NCBI GenBank assembly: GCA_025361205.1
Contig: JANYAS010000011.1
Span: 1-64,000, forward strand
DNA from: Holophagaceae bacterium
GTDB taxonomy: Bacteria; Acidobacteriota; Holophagae; Holophagales; Holophagaceae
Reading direction: 5' to 3'
DNA: 64,000 nt
The stretch's first letter is position 1, and each line of letters starts with the position of its first letter. Under the pieces are notes generated by a model. It made no database searches. It was not told the origin of the DNA and saw only the letters and a list, made by a program, of their open reading frames with translations. Positions 18,506-27,129 of this stretch are shown in pieces. The translations under genes were made by a program, and so were the position numbers.

Positions 18506-19374
18506 TGACGATCCCATTGAAGCGCCCGGCCCTGGGTCGGGGACTGACCTCGCTCATGAGCCAATTGGCGCCCGAGGACACCGCCCAACGCGAGTTGCCC
18601 CTGGGCAGCCTGGTGCCCAACCGGGCGCAGCCGCGCACCCACTTCGACCCAACCGCCCTCGCGGAACTGGCGGAAAGTCTGAAGCTGCATGGCATGGTCC
18701 AGCCCATCGTCGTCCGCAAGGTGGGAAAACTGTTCGAGATTATCGCCGGTGAGCGACGTTGGCGGGCAGCTCGCCTGGCCGGAATTGCCATGGTGCCCGT
18801 GGTGATCAAGGAGGTCCCGGACGACCGCCTGCTGGAATTCGCCCTGGTGGAAAACATCCAACGGCAGGAGTTGAACCCCATCGAGGAGGCCACGGCCTAC
18901 TGGCAACTGGGCGAGCACCTCCGCCTTACCCAGGAGCAGGTGGCCGACCGCGTGGGCAAGTCCCGGCCTCAGGTGGCTAACACCCTGCGCCTGCTGCGCC
19001 TCTCCACCGAGTTGAAGGCAGACGTGGCCTACGGCCGCCTCAGCACCGGACATGCCAAGGTGTTGCTCGGCGTATCCGATCCACGCCTCCAGGAACAGCT
19101 GGCCCAGGAGGTGGTGGCGCAGCAGCTGAGTGTGCGCGCCCTGGAGGCCCGCATCCAGCAGCTCCAGAAGCAGATCAAGACCAAGGGCAAGAAGAAACAT
19201 CCCCAGGAGTTATTCATCAGGGCCGCCGCTGAGGAACTCACCCAGTCCTGGGGCACCCGCGTGGAGATCAAGGCCAAGGGGAAGGCCGGCTCCCTGGTGA
19301 TGCACTACGGCAGCGAGGGTGAGCTAGACCGGCTCTTCGAAGCCCTCAAGAGCGGTCCGGCCAAGCGCCGGTAG
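18505..19374 (+). CDS. parB: Chromosome partitioning protein ParB
   Basis: Centromere-binding CTPase of 289 residues. It begins with RPALGRGLTSLM, a typical ParA-interacting start. The ParB/Srx CTP-binding domain has GERRWRAARLAG (about 83-94) and LVENIQRQELNPIEEA, the helix-turn-helix is LTQEQVADRVGKSRPQVANTLRLLRL, and the C-terminal dimer domain follows a Lys-rich linker. It starts within the stop of parA. Confidence 0.97.
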   Translation: MTIPLKRPALGRGLTSLMSQLAPEDTAQRELPLGSLVPNRAQPRTHFDPTALAELAESLKLHGMVQPIVVRKVGKLFEIIAGERRWRAARLAGIAMVPVVIKEVPDDRLLEFALVENIQRQELNPIEEATAYWQLGEHLRLTQEQVADRVGKSRPQVANTLRLLRLSTELKADVAYGRLSTGHAKVLLGVSDPRLQEQLAQEVVAQQLSVRALEARIQQLQKQIKTKGKKKHPQELFIRAAAEELTQSWGTRVEIKAKGKAGSLVMHYGSEGELDRLFEALKSGPAKRR

Positions 19375-19382
19375 GAGTTGTC

Positions 19383-20237
19383 ATGTCGTCCTGGTTCGTC
19401 AAGAAGCGCCAACAGAAGACCGCTGTCGAGGAAAAGACCGTCCGGGTACCCGAAGGCCTCTGGATCAAGTGCGAAGCCTGCAAGGAGTTGATCTACCGCA
19501 AGGAATTGGTCAACACCCACAATGTCTGCCCCAAGTGTGGCTACCACTTTCGCATCGGCGTGGCCGAGCGGCTTGAGAACCTCATGGACGAGGGCTGGAA
19601 GACCCTGTTCAGCCGCTTGCGCAGCGCCGACCCCCTGGGCTTCGTGGCCATGAAGAGCTACAAGGATCAGCTGAAGCGGCTGGAACTGGCCGGGGAGACC
19701 GAGGACGCCGTGGTCGTGGTGGAGGGCACGCTATCGGGCCATGCCGTGGTGGCCGCCATCATGAACTTCGATTTCCTGGCCGCCAGCATGGGCAGCGTGG
19801 TGGGCGAGAAGCTGCGCCTGGGCATCGAGAGGGCCCTGGAAAAGCAGTGCGCCTTCCTGATCGTTAGCTGCAGCGGCGGCGCCCGCATGCAGGAGGGCAC
19901 CCTGTCGCTCATGCAGATGGCCAAGGTGAGTGCGGCCCTGGCCAAGCTCGACAAGGCGGGCCTGCCCTACCTCAGCATCCTGACCGATCCCACCACCGGT
20001 GGGGTCAGCGCTAGCTACGCCATGCTGGGCGACCTCAACATCGCCGAACCCAAGGCCCTGATCGGGTTCGCCGGGCCGCGCGTGATCGAGCAGACCATCA
20101 AGCAGAGTCTGCCCGAAGGCTTCCAGCGGTCCGAGTTCCTCCAGGCCCACGGCATGGTGGACAAGGTGGTCACCCGGGACCACCTCAAGGATTTCATCGC
20201 CGCCTCCCTGGCGTGGATGACGCCGTCGCCTAGGTGA
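19383..20237 (+). CDS. accD: Acetyl-CoA carboxylase carboxyltransferase beta subunit
   Basis: Transfers CO2 from biotin to acetyl-CoA, the first step of fatty acid synthesis; works with AccA. 284 residues, normal length. The zinc ribbon is CEACKELIY...CPKCGYHF (about 31-60). The carboxyltransferase core has SCSGGARMQEG and DPTTGGVSASYAMLGD. It follows parB by eight bases and overlaps folC by four bases (GTGA), the common accD-folC pair. Confidence 0.97.
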   Translation: MSSWFVKKRQQKTAVEEKTVRVPEGLWIKCEACKELIYRKELVNTHNVCPKCGYHFRIGVAERLENLMDEGWKTLFSRLRSADPLGFVAMKSYKDQLKRLELAGETEDAVVVVEGTLSGHAVVAAIMNFDFLAASMGSVVGEKLRLGIERALEKQCAFLIVSCSGGARMQEGTLSLMQMAKVSAALAKLDKAGLPYLSILTDPTTGGVSASYAMLGDLNIAEPKALIGFAGPRVIEQTIKQSLPEGFQRSEFLQAHGMVDKVVTRDHLKDFIAASLAWMTPSPR

Positions 20238-21463
20238 ACGGCGACTTCAAGCCCGTCTTCATCCCGCGCCTCCAGGAGCGGGGTCACTTCGGCATCAAGT
20301 TCGGCCTGGAGAACATCCAGGCCCTGGTGGAGGGGCTGGGGCGACCCGACGCAGGCTTTCCGGTGATCCTCATCGCCGGAACCAACGGCAAAGGCAGCAC
20401 CGGCGCTTTTCTCGCGCACATGCTCAAGGCCGCAGGCTTCGTGGTGGGCTGGACCACCTCGCCGCACCTGGTGGATATGGCCGAACGCGTATGGGTGGAC
20501 GGCGAACCCATCGGCGAGGGGGCCCTGGAGCTGCTATTGAGCGAAGTCTTCGAGGCCGAGGAAGCGGCGGGCCTCCATGCCACCTACTTCGAATTGATGA
20601 TTGCCGCCGCCCTGTCTGCCTTCCGGATGACCGGTGTGGAGGTGGCCCTGGTGGAGGTGGGCATGGGGGGGCGCTGGGATGCCACCAATGCCACGGATCC
20701 CATCCTCACGGTGCTCACCAGCGTGGGTCTGGACCATCAGCACTACCTCGGCGACACCCGGGAGGCCATCGCCCGGGAGAAGCTTTGCACCGCCCGGGAT
20801 GGACGGCCCCTCGTCCTGGGGCCGTCCCTCGATCCCGACTGGATCCGCCCCCTGCTTCCCTGCGCGCCCACCCTGCATCCCGCGCCGCGCCTGGGACCTG
20901 CAGACATCCGCTGGGACCATTCGCGGGTGCATGGGAAGCGGGTGAACCTCGCGGGTCTCCACCAGTTGGACAACCTGGCCACGGCCTTCGAGGCGGTGCG
21001 CCAGCTCCAGGATCTGGGGTTCCCCATCCCCGACGACCACCTCTGGGCCGGGGTGGCCGCGACGCACTGGCCCGGCCGGATCTGGAAGGTCCCGAGTCTG
21101 AAAGGGGTATGGATGGACGGCGCCCACAATCCCGAAGGGGCCCGGGTGCTGGCCGACCACGCCCTGGCCTGCGGTGTCCGACCCCACCTGTACTTCGGCG
21201 CCATGGGCGACAAGGACCTGGGCGGCTTGGCCCGGGAGTTGAAGCGGATGCGTCCGCTGTCGGTGACCTTCGTGCAAGGGGACGCCCCCCGATACGCGAC
21301 GGCTCAGGCGCTTGGGGAGGCCTGGGGCCTCGAGGCCCCCATGCTCACCGTGGCCGAGGCTGCGGCCCACCTTCGGGCCCAGGTGGAGGCCCCGCGACTG
21401 GTGACCGGGTCGCTGTACCTGTTGGGCGACCTGTTGAGGGAACTGGGCGTCAGACCGTTCTAA
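20234..21463 (+). CDS. folC: Bifunctional folylpolyglutamate/dihydrofolate synthase
   Basis: Adds glutamate to folates (and to dihydropteroate); 409 residues. The P-loop is GTNGKGSTGAF near residue 51, followed by TTSPHLVDMAERVWVDG, LVEVGMGGRWDATNA and a C-terminal Mur-ligase domain with WMDGAHNPEGARVL. The GTG start overlaps the accD stop and is coupled to it. Confidence 0.95.
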   Translation: MNGDFKPVFIPRLQERGHFGIKFGLENIQALVEGLGRPDAGFPVILIAGTNGKGSTGAFLAHMLKAAGFVVGWTTSPHLVDMAERVWVDGEPIGEGALELLLSEVFEAEEAAGLHATYFELMIAAALSAFRMTGVEVALVEVGMGGRWDATNATDPILTVLTSVGLDHQHYLGDTREAIAREKLCTARDGRPLVLGPSLDPDWIRPLLPCAPTLHPAPRLGPADIRWDHSRVHGKRVNLAGLHQLDNLATAFEAVRQLQDLGFPIPDDHLWAGVAATHWPGRIWKVPSLKGVWMDGAHNPEGARVLADHALACGVRPHLYFGAMGDKDLGGLARELKRMRPLSVTFVQGDAPRYATAQALGEAWGLEAPMLTVAEAAAHLRAQVEAPRLVTGSLYLLGDLLRELGVRPF

Positions 21464-21495
21464 GGGACAGCGCCGCCAGTTGCCGATGAGACACC

Positions 21496-22164
21496 ATGCG
21501 GTGGCTCCTTCTCTGTTGCGGTTTCACCGGCGCCCTGGGCGCCCAGGTCCCCCTGCACATCATGGCCGTGGAGCGCCGGGGGCAGCCCCCCTATGAGGCG
21601 GCCGACCGGATCTATTGTCTGGATGGGGGTCAGAGCCGCGGGCTGCGGGTGGGGGACCGCCTCATCGTGAAGGGCACCGGGGAGGTGGTGGTCCTGGGAC
21701 ACCTGCGCCTGACCGAGGTCCACAGTGACCGGTCCGAGGCGCACTTCGAACCCTTGGTAGCCACCTACCCCATGAAGGGGGACCTCGCCCTCCGAGAGGA
21801 GATGAGGCGCATTCCCCTGGCCCCGTCCTTGGATGCCGAGCCCCTGCCATCCATACCTGCCCCGCGGGCGACCCCCGAAGCCCCCCCGCGCGAGGGCTTG
21901 TTGTTCTTCCTGCCGCAGCGGGGGGACCTCAGCCTGGCGGGCCTGACGAAGCTGGAGGCCTGGGTCCAGGATTGGGGTTCCGGGGGCCGCTGGACCCTGC
22001 AGATACCCACGGCCAAGGCCCTCAGTCCGGTCCTCCAGAAGCAACGCATCGAGGCGCTCCAGTCGGCCCTGCGGACGATGGGCGTAGAGCAGGTGACCGT
22101 CGCCACCGAGCCGCGCACCGCCGAAGGCAGGTACGACCCCGCCTGGGTCCAGCGCCGGGAGTGA
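21496..22164 (+). CDS. Secreted protein of unknown function
   Basis: Protein of 222 residues with a short signal peptide (MRWLLLCCGFTGALGAQ). Residues about 20-100 form a beta-rich region (GLRVGDRLIVKGTGEVVVLGHLRLTEV), then a Pro-rich linker, then an alpha/beta segment at about 135-210 (LLFFLPQRGDLSLAGLTKLEAWV, RIEALQSALRTMGVEQVTV) whose layout recalls OmpA-C peptidoglycan-binding domains, without a clear motif. Probably periplasmic; no family is assigned. Confidence 0.55.
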   Translation: MRWLLLCCGFTGALGAQVPLHIMAVERRGQPPYEAADRIYCLDGGQSRGLRVGDRLIVKGTGEVVVLGHLRLTEVHSDRSEAHFEPLVATYPMKGDLALREEMRRIPLAPSLDAEPLPSIPAPRATPEAPPREGLLFFLPQRGDLSLAGLTKLEAWVQDWGSGGRWTLQIPTAKALSPVLQKQRIEALQSALRTMGVEQVTVATEPRTAEGRYDPAWVQRRE

Positions 22165-22168
22165 GGGG

Positions 22169-22324
22169 CAGTCCGGAGTCTGGAGGTACTGCTTTCTGAG
22201 GCGCCGCTTCGCGCCTCGCTTCTGTTTGATAGGACCGCGACCCATCCGGGCCGCCGAGCCCAAAGGCAAAAATGGACGCGGCCAGCGGCCGCAACAGGGA
22301 TCCGTACCTCCAGACTCCAGACTG
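22169..22324. mobile_element. MITE-like element with 21-base terminal inverted repeats
   Basis: Bases 22169-22189 and 22304-22324 are inverted repeats with one mismatch; each contains the internal duplication TCTGGAG or close to it. They enclose 114 bases without a convincing gene. It starts five bases after a stop codon and ends 12 bases before the next start. No transposase is present, so it could be a non-autonomous element or a long-range palindromic intergenic repeat. Confidence 0.6.
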
Positions 22325-22336
22325 TAACCTGTTCCC

Positions 22337-23239
22337 ATGTCCTCCGGTTCCGCACGCGCAGTCGCCCTTGCCTTGGCCGCCAACGGCGGCATCGCCGTCT
22401 CCAAGTTCGGCGTGTTCTTCCTGACGGGCAGCTCAAGCCTCCTCACGGAGGCCATCCATTCCACCGCCGATTGTGCCAACCAGGTTTTGCTCTTCATCGG
22501 CCTGCGCCAGGGGGCCCGGCCCGCAGGCCCCAAGCACCCCTTGGGCCATGGCCAGGCGGCCTTCATGGCCAGTTTCCTGGTGGCCCTGCTGCTGTTCAGC
22601 ATGGGGGGCCTGTTCTCTCTGGTGGAGGGCCTCCACAAAATCCGGCATCCCGAGCAGCCCCACCAGCTGGCCTGGGCGATCGGCCTACTCATTTTTGCCA
22701 TCGCCCTGGAAGGCTGGTCCCTCCGCGGCGCGCTGGTGGCGTCGGCGCGGGAGCGCCGGAGTCAGTCGCTGCTGCGTTACCTCCGGCGGTCCAGCCACAC
22801 CGAACTGGTGGTGGTGCTGGCGGAGGACCTCGCCGCCCTGCTGGGCCTGGTCTTTGCGTTGGTGGCCGTCCTCCTCACGCTGCTGACGGGCAACCCCGTC
22901 TGGGACGGCGTCGGCAGCGTGGCCATCGGCCTCCTGCTCATCGCCGTGGCGGGCTTCGTGGGAATGAAAATGACCAGCCTCCTCATGAACGAAGCGCCCC
23001 CCCTGGCCCTCCGTTCCGCCATGCGGGCCGCCGTGGAGGAGGACCCCGCTGTGGCGCGCGTGCTCAACCTCCTGGCCGTGATCGTGGGCAGCGACCGCCT
23101 GATGGTGGCCCTCCAGGTGAAGTTCCACGACCAGCCCAGCGGGGCCGCCCTGGTGGAGGCCATCAATGCCCTGGAACGGAACCTGAAGGCGCGGTTCCCC
23201 CAGATCCAGAACCTCTTCGTGGAACCGGACGAGGACTAA
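22337..23239 (+). CDS. Cation diffusion facilitator, SLC30A9-like branch
   Basis: Integral membrane metal transporter of 300 residues with about six membrane segments (for example LVALLLFSMGGLFSL, LAWAIGLLIFAIALEGW, ALLGLVFALVAVLLTLL, SVAIGLLLIAVAGFVG). TM2 carries HSTAD (HxxxD). TM5 carries LAEDLAALLG, an Asp with a Glu before it in place of the usual HxxxD, which matches the ZnT9/SLC30A9-like subgroup rather than YiiP. The C-terminal cytoplasmic domain lies after about 225. Substrate not predictable. Confidence 0.85.
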   Translation: MSSGSARAVALALAANGGIAVSKFGVFFLTGSSSLLTEAIHSTADCANQVLLFIGLRQGARPAGPKHPLGHGQAAFMASFLVALLLFSMGGLFSLVEGLHKIRHPEQPHQLAWAIGLLIFAIALEGWSLRGALVASARERRSQSLLRYLRRSSHTELVVVLAEDLAALLGLVFALVAVLLTLLTGNPVWDGVGSVAIGLLLIAVAGFVGMKMTSLLMNEAPPLALRSAMRAAVEEDPAVARVLNLLAVIVGSDRLMVALQVKFHDQPSGAALVEAINALERNLKARFPQIQNLFVEPDED

Positions 23240-23857
23240 TCAGGGCAGTTCGGAGACGCCCAGGCGGAACGTCTCCCCCAGGGCGCCGTAGTTGGGCCCT
23301 GCCACGGACGCGAGGCGCGAGATCGGGGTCCACAGGCTGGCGTCCGCGCAATCGGCTTCGGAGTTCCAGATGCGCTCAGCGGCGTGGGCTGTCAGGACGT
23401 CCAGCAGGATGAGGGTGCTGCCGGGGCCCAATTCCAGTTCGCGATTCAAGCGGCACTCCAGGGCCACGGGGGCGTCCTTCAACCGGGGGGGCGCGATGTG
23501 CAGGGAAGGTTCCGTGGCCAGGCCGAGGCGCTCGACTTCGCTGATGTCTGGCTCCACCTCGGCGGCGCTGGCGTGGAGGGCGCCCAGCAAAGGCAGATCC
23601 GCCAGATGGACCACGGCCTCGCCGCGTTCCTTGAGGTTGCGGTGGGTGTCCTTCAGGGAACCATCCCGGCGCCGGCCGAGGGTGACTGCCAGCATGGGCG
23701 GCCCGAAGATCCCCATGAAGCTGCTGAAGGGGGCCAGGTTCACGCGGCCCGCTCCGTCCACGGTACTGATCCACGCGATGGGCCGCGGGATCACCAGGCT
23801 GGAGAGGATGCGGTAGATGTCGCGCTTGGCGGCGGTGTGGAAGTCGCGGGTGATCAT
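23240..23857 (-). CDS. Flavin reductase-like FMN-binding split-barrel protein
   Basis: About 205 residues. RDIYRILSSLVIPRPIAWIST, VNLAPFSSFMGIFGPPMLAVTLG and KDTHRNLKERGEAVVHLAD follow the flavin reductase-like (DIM6/NTAB) pattern, whose members use FMN. The start is ATG 23857 because GGAG sits seven bases before it and only one base before the upstream ATG 23863; the open frame continues into repeat copy B but that part is not protein-like. Specific substrate unknown. Confidence 0.8.
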   Translation of the reverse strand: MITRDFHTAAKRDIYRILSSLVIPRPIAWISTVDGAGRVNLAPFSSFMGIFGPPMLAVTLGRRRDGSLKDTHRNLKERGEAVVHLADLPLLGALHASAAEVEPDISEVERLGLATEPSLHIAPPRLKDAPVALECRLNRELELGPGSTLILLDVLTAHAAERIWNSEADCADASLWTPISRLASVAGPNYGALGETFRLGVSELP

Positions 23858-23890
23858 GGTCATGCTCCGAGGGCTCTGCCTAGCCGAAGC

Positions 23891-23998
23891 ATAAGCCGTC
23901 GTCATAAAACAACCCTTCTCGAAAATGGCGAGAACGGCAAAAGGGGCCAAAACGGAAGGGCGAATTCAACCAAGGTTATTCCGTAACGGCCCCTAACG
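23891..23998 (+). repeat. Family 1 structured repeat, copy B
   Basis: Nearly identical to copy A over both parts. The part 1 hairpin is again TTCTCG/CGAGAA. In the part 2 stem (23943-23957 with 23979-23993) the GGGGCC/GGCCCC and CGGAA/TTCCG pairs are kept, while the middle is unpaired. It lies between the start of the flavin reductase-like gene and a terminator. Confidence 0.85.
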
Positions 23999-24025
23999 AA
24001 AAACCCCGGGCCGAGGCCCGGGGTT
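23999..24025 (-). terminator. Rho-independent terminator of the secreted PKD protein gene
   Basis: Eleven-base-pair perfect stem AACCCCGGGCC/GGCCCGGGGTT (24002-24012 with 24015-24025), followed on the minus strand by a T-run (TTTTTCG). Confidence 0.85.
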
Positions 24026-24044
24026 CCCATGGTGACCCGGGTGA

Positions 24045-25910
24045 TCAGTAGCCCGAGATGGTGAAGTCGTCGAAGTTGACGCGGTTCGCGCTGCCGTCGG
24101 TCTTGCGGAGTTCGAAGCGGATGGCACCGGCGACGTTCACCGTGAAGGTGGCCGTGGCCAAGGTTGTGGAGGAGGTGGTCACGTCGGTCCCGGACTGGGT
24201 CCACGTGCTGCCGCCGTTGGTGGAGGACCAGAGGCTCCAGGTGGAGTTGCCATCCGTGCCGTACTTGGCATGCTTGATCGACACTGTCTTGGCGCCCGTG
24301 GCGAAGTTGAAGCCCATGGTCACCTTGCCGCTGTTGCGCACGCGCACGCTCTGGGCGCCGTTCTTTGGATCGCTGGTGGAGGTGCCGAGCAAGGCGTCGT
24401 TCAGCGTCCAGGTGCCGGTGGCGAGGGCCACGGTACCGGTGGCATAGGCGCCCTTGGTGCCGGTGTTGAAGGTCTCCGAGAAGCTGCTGCCGGCGCTGGC
24501 GGCGAAGGTGGCACTGATGGTGTGACCCGCCGTGACGTTGGTGAAGGTGTAGGTGCTGATGCCGCCCTGGTTCACGCCGTCCACCGTCACGCTGGCGATG
24601 GTGTAGCCGACGTTGGGGGTGACGGTGAAGGCCTGGCTGGCCCCGCTGGCGACGCTGATGGCGCCGGAGGGGGTGATGGTGCCATTGGCCCCGGCGCTGG
24701 CATTGATGGTGAGGGAGGCCGGGTTGACGGTGATCGTGCGGGTGGCGGAGGCCGCCTTGCCCTGGTTGCTGGTGGCCGTGAAGGTGGCGGTGTAGGAGCC
24801 AGCCGTGCCGTAGGTGTGGCTGACGGGTCCCAGCACGGCGGCCGAGGTGGCATCGCCGAAGGCCCAGGCATAGCTCAGGGTGCTGTTGTCCGCGATGGTG
24901 GCGCTGCCCTGGAAGCTGACGGAGCCTCCAGCGGTGATGGTGGTGTTCGTGGCCGGGGACAGGATGCTCACCACGGGTGTGGGCGCGGTCGGCGTGGAGC
25001 CGCTCGCAAGGTAGGCGGTGGCGTTGAGGAAGAAGGCCCGGTTGCTGTTGATGGTGTAGCTGTTGTGGAGGGTCTTGCCGGCGGTGGTGGTGGTGCCGTC
25101 ATCGGAAGGAGAACTGTCGCTGACGGCGACGACGCGGCCCGCGCCGATGGTGGTGGTCACAATGAAACTGCCGGTGTCGGCCGCAATCCCGGTGTGGAGG
25201 ATCTCCTTGACGTTGGGGTTCTGGGCGGTGTTGGGGGATAGGTACGAAAAACTGTGGAAGTCCATCAGGCTCAGGGTGCCATTGGCCCCGTGGACGATGG
25301 CCTGCTCCGCCGGGCTGGTGCCGGTGGCGAAGACGGTGCTGGTGGTGTTGGCCAGGGCATCGCCAGGGCCATGGCCCGGGACGAAGGTGAAGCCGTAGGG
25401 GTTGCCCCCGTTGACCATCACCAGATCGTTGAAGACGGTGTAGGCGTCGGTGCTACCGGGGACAGAGCTCGTGACCCGCGTGGCCCCGACATGGTTCCCG
25501 ACGACGAACAGGCCGCCGCCGTTCTGCACGTAGGTGTAGATGGCCTGCTTTTCCGCGGCCGTGAAGTAGACGTAGCACTCGGGCAGGATGTAGGCCGCAT
25601 AGTTCGACAGATCCTGGGTATTGGTGGCGTCCCCGTAGGTGATGCGCCCGCTGGGGGGCAGGGTCTGGACCATGTAGCCCTGCTTGTAGAGGTCGAAGGC
25701 CCAGCCGCTGATGCCGCCATTCCAGTCGGCCTCGGAGACGGGGTTGGCGGGCGAGGGATTGGGTTCGCTGGCCGAGCAGATCACCCATTCGGCGCTGACC
25801 CCACCATCCTCGTGTTTGGTGTGGTTGAAGAGGACCTTCTTGCCGGCCCCCTGGGCGACCAGGGCGGAGGCTGCCAGGAGGAGGCAGAGCGTGGTGCGAA
25901 AGCGGAGCAT
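24045..25910 (-). CDS. Large secreted protein: amidotransferase-like domain, PKD domain, bacterial repeat and C-terminal lectin-like domain
   Basis: Protein of 621 residues with a signal peptide (MLRFRTTLCLLLAASALVAQG). Residues about 24-300 resemble a DUF4350/ThuA-like glutamine-amidotransferase fold (NYAAYILPECYVYFTAAEKQAIYTYV...GGGLFVVGNH). A PKD domain follows (SYAWAFGDATS...SHTYGTAGSYTATFTATS, about 315-395), then an InlB-type repeat (SAGANGTITPSG, TVTPNVGYTIASVTVDG), then a beta-rich C-terminus ending VNFDDFTISGY, common on secreted nucleases and adhesins. ATG 25910 follows GAGG. Probably extracellular, perhaps binding polysaccharide; function unknown. Confidence 0.75.
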   Translation of the reverse strand: MLRFRTTLCLLLAASALVAQGAGKKVLFNHTKHEDGGVSAEWVICSASEPNPSPANPVSEADWNGGISGWAFDLYKQGYMVQTLPPSGRITYGDATNTQDLSNYAAYILPECYVYFTAAEKQAIYTYVQNGGGLFVVGNHVGATRVTSSVPGSTDAYTVFNDLVMVNGGNPYGFTFVPGHGPGDALANTTSTVFATGTSPAEQAIVHGANGTLSLMDFHSFSYLSPNTAQNPNVKEILHTGIAADTGSFIVTTTIGAGRVVAVSDSSPSDDGTTTTAGKTLHNSYTINSNRAFFLNATAYLASGSTPTAPTPVVSILSPATNTTITAGGSVSFQGSATIADNSTLSYAWAFGDATSAAVLGPVSHTYGTAGSYTATFTATSNQGKAASATRTITVNPASLTINASAGANGTITPSGAISVASGASQAFTVTPNVGYTIASVTVDGVNQGGISTYTFTNVTAGHTISATFAASAGSSFSETFNTGTKGAYATGTVALATGTWTLNDALLGTSTSDPKNGAQSVRVRNSGKVTMGFNFATGAKTVSIKHAKYGTDGNSTWSLWSSTNGGSTWTQSGTDVTTSSTTLATATFTVNVAGAIRFELRKTDGSANRVNFDDFTISGY

Positions 25911-26042
25911 GAACACCTCACGAAGGGGGATTGGGAATCTCCATTCCACCCGGGAAACCCGTGAACGCGAGGTAAAATCAGCGATCTTAACAACAATTAA
26001 CAATTCGGCTTCCCCACCGCCTCACGGCACAATGGACCTCCC

Positions 26043-27098
26043 ATGCCCATCCTTGCCGTCCTCCTCCTGCTCCAGACCCCCGCACCTGCACCGGCACCGC
26101 CGCCAGCGGTGACCCTGGCCGCCAAGCCGGATCCTGTGGCGCTCGCCCGCATCGCGCTGACCACGCCCTTCCCAGTGCATCTCGGGAGCGTCGGTCCGCG
26201 GGAGGTTCGCGAAGCCCTCTTCGGGATTCGCAGCCTCCATGACCGGCCCTTCACGTTCCGCCTGCTGGACCTGTCCCTGGGCCTCAGTCTCGATGAGGCC
26301 CAGCTGTCCGAGGCCATGAAGCCCGGCGAAGTCCGGATGCTGCGGATCAAGGTCGATCCCACGGGCCTGGAGGGTTTCATCAAGGGCGCCCTGCGCCTGG
26401 GGACGGATGATCCCTCCCAGCCCCAGTACATCCTGCGCTACGACATGGCGGTGCGCCCCGAGGTGACCGTGGACAGCGCCCGGAAGAGCTTGGGGGAGGT
26501 GGCGCCCCACGAAAGCCCCGAGATCCACTTCCGGTTTCTGCGCGAGGGGGGTGATCCCCTCAAGCTGACCCTGGCCGGGGAGGTTCCGGTCCATCTCACC
26601 ACCGAACTGGTCCACGAGGGCCCCTCCGCCGACCTGCGCCTCACGCTCCACCCGAATCGCCTCAGCCCCGGCACCACGGCGGGGCTCGAAGTGCTGAAAG
26701 TTGCCACCAATGGGCCGAAGCAGCCGCTGTTCACGCTCTATCTGGACTGGCGCCTCGCCACGCCGGTGGTGCCCGTGCCTTCGCGGGTGGTCTTCAGCGA
26801 TCTGAAGACCACGCTGCTGGGGCTCGAACTGACCGCGCGGGATGGCAAGCCCTTCCGCATCCTCTCGGCAGAAGTCCACGGAAAGGGCTTCCAGTTGCTG
26901 GACACCCCCGGGCCTGAGTCCTCCCGGCAGGTGCTGCGGATCCGGCGCACGGGAACCACGCCCGAGGCTATGCTGGAGGTCCAGTGCTCCTCCATGGCGG
27001 AACCCTTGAAGGTCCCGCTGCGGTTCCTGGATCCCAAGGCCCGTCCCGCCAAGGCGATCATCCCGCCCGCCGTGGTCGACGAACACCACCCCCATTAG
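26043..27098 (+). CDS. Secreted protein with DUF1573-like Ig-type domains
   Basis: Protein of 351 residues with a short signal peptide (MPILAVLLLLQTPAPA). Beta-strand-rich halves alternate: ALTTPFPVHLGSVGPREV...VRMLRIKVDPTGLEGFIKGALRLGTDDP matches the DUF1573/Ig-like style of a periplasmic protein, and a second similar unit lies at about 230-335. It precedes the SPFH gene by 31 bases on the same strand, so they may be cotranscribed. Function unknown. Confidence 0.55.
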   Translation: MPILAVLLLLQTPAPAPAPPPAVTLAAKPDPVALARIALTTPFPVHLGSVGPREVREALFGIRSLHDRPFTFRLLDLSLGLSLDEAQLSEAMKPGEVRMLRIKVDPTGLEGFIKGALRLGTDDPSQPQYILRYDMAVRPEVTVDSARKSLGEVAPHESPEIHFRFLREGGDPLKLTLAGEVPVHLTTELVHEGPSADLRLTLHPNRLSPGTTAGLEVLKVATNGPKQPLFTLYLDWRLATPVVPVPSRVVFSDLKTTLLGLELTARDGKPFRILSAEVHGKGFQLLDTPGPESSRQVLRIRRTGTTPEAMLEVQCSSMAEPLKVPLRFLDPKARPAKAIIPPAVVDEHHPH

Positions 27099-27129
27099 GC
27101 GGAAGTCACCTGCTCCCCCGGAGGGACCC

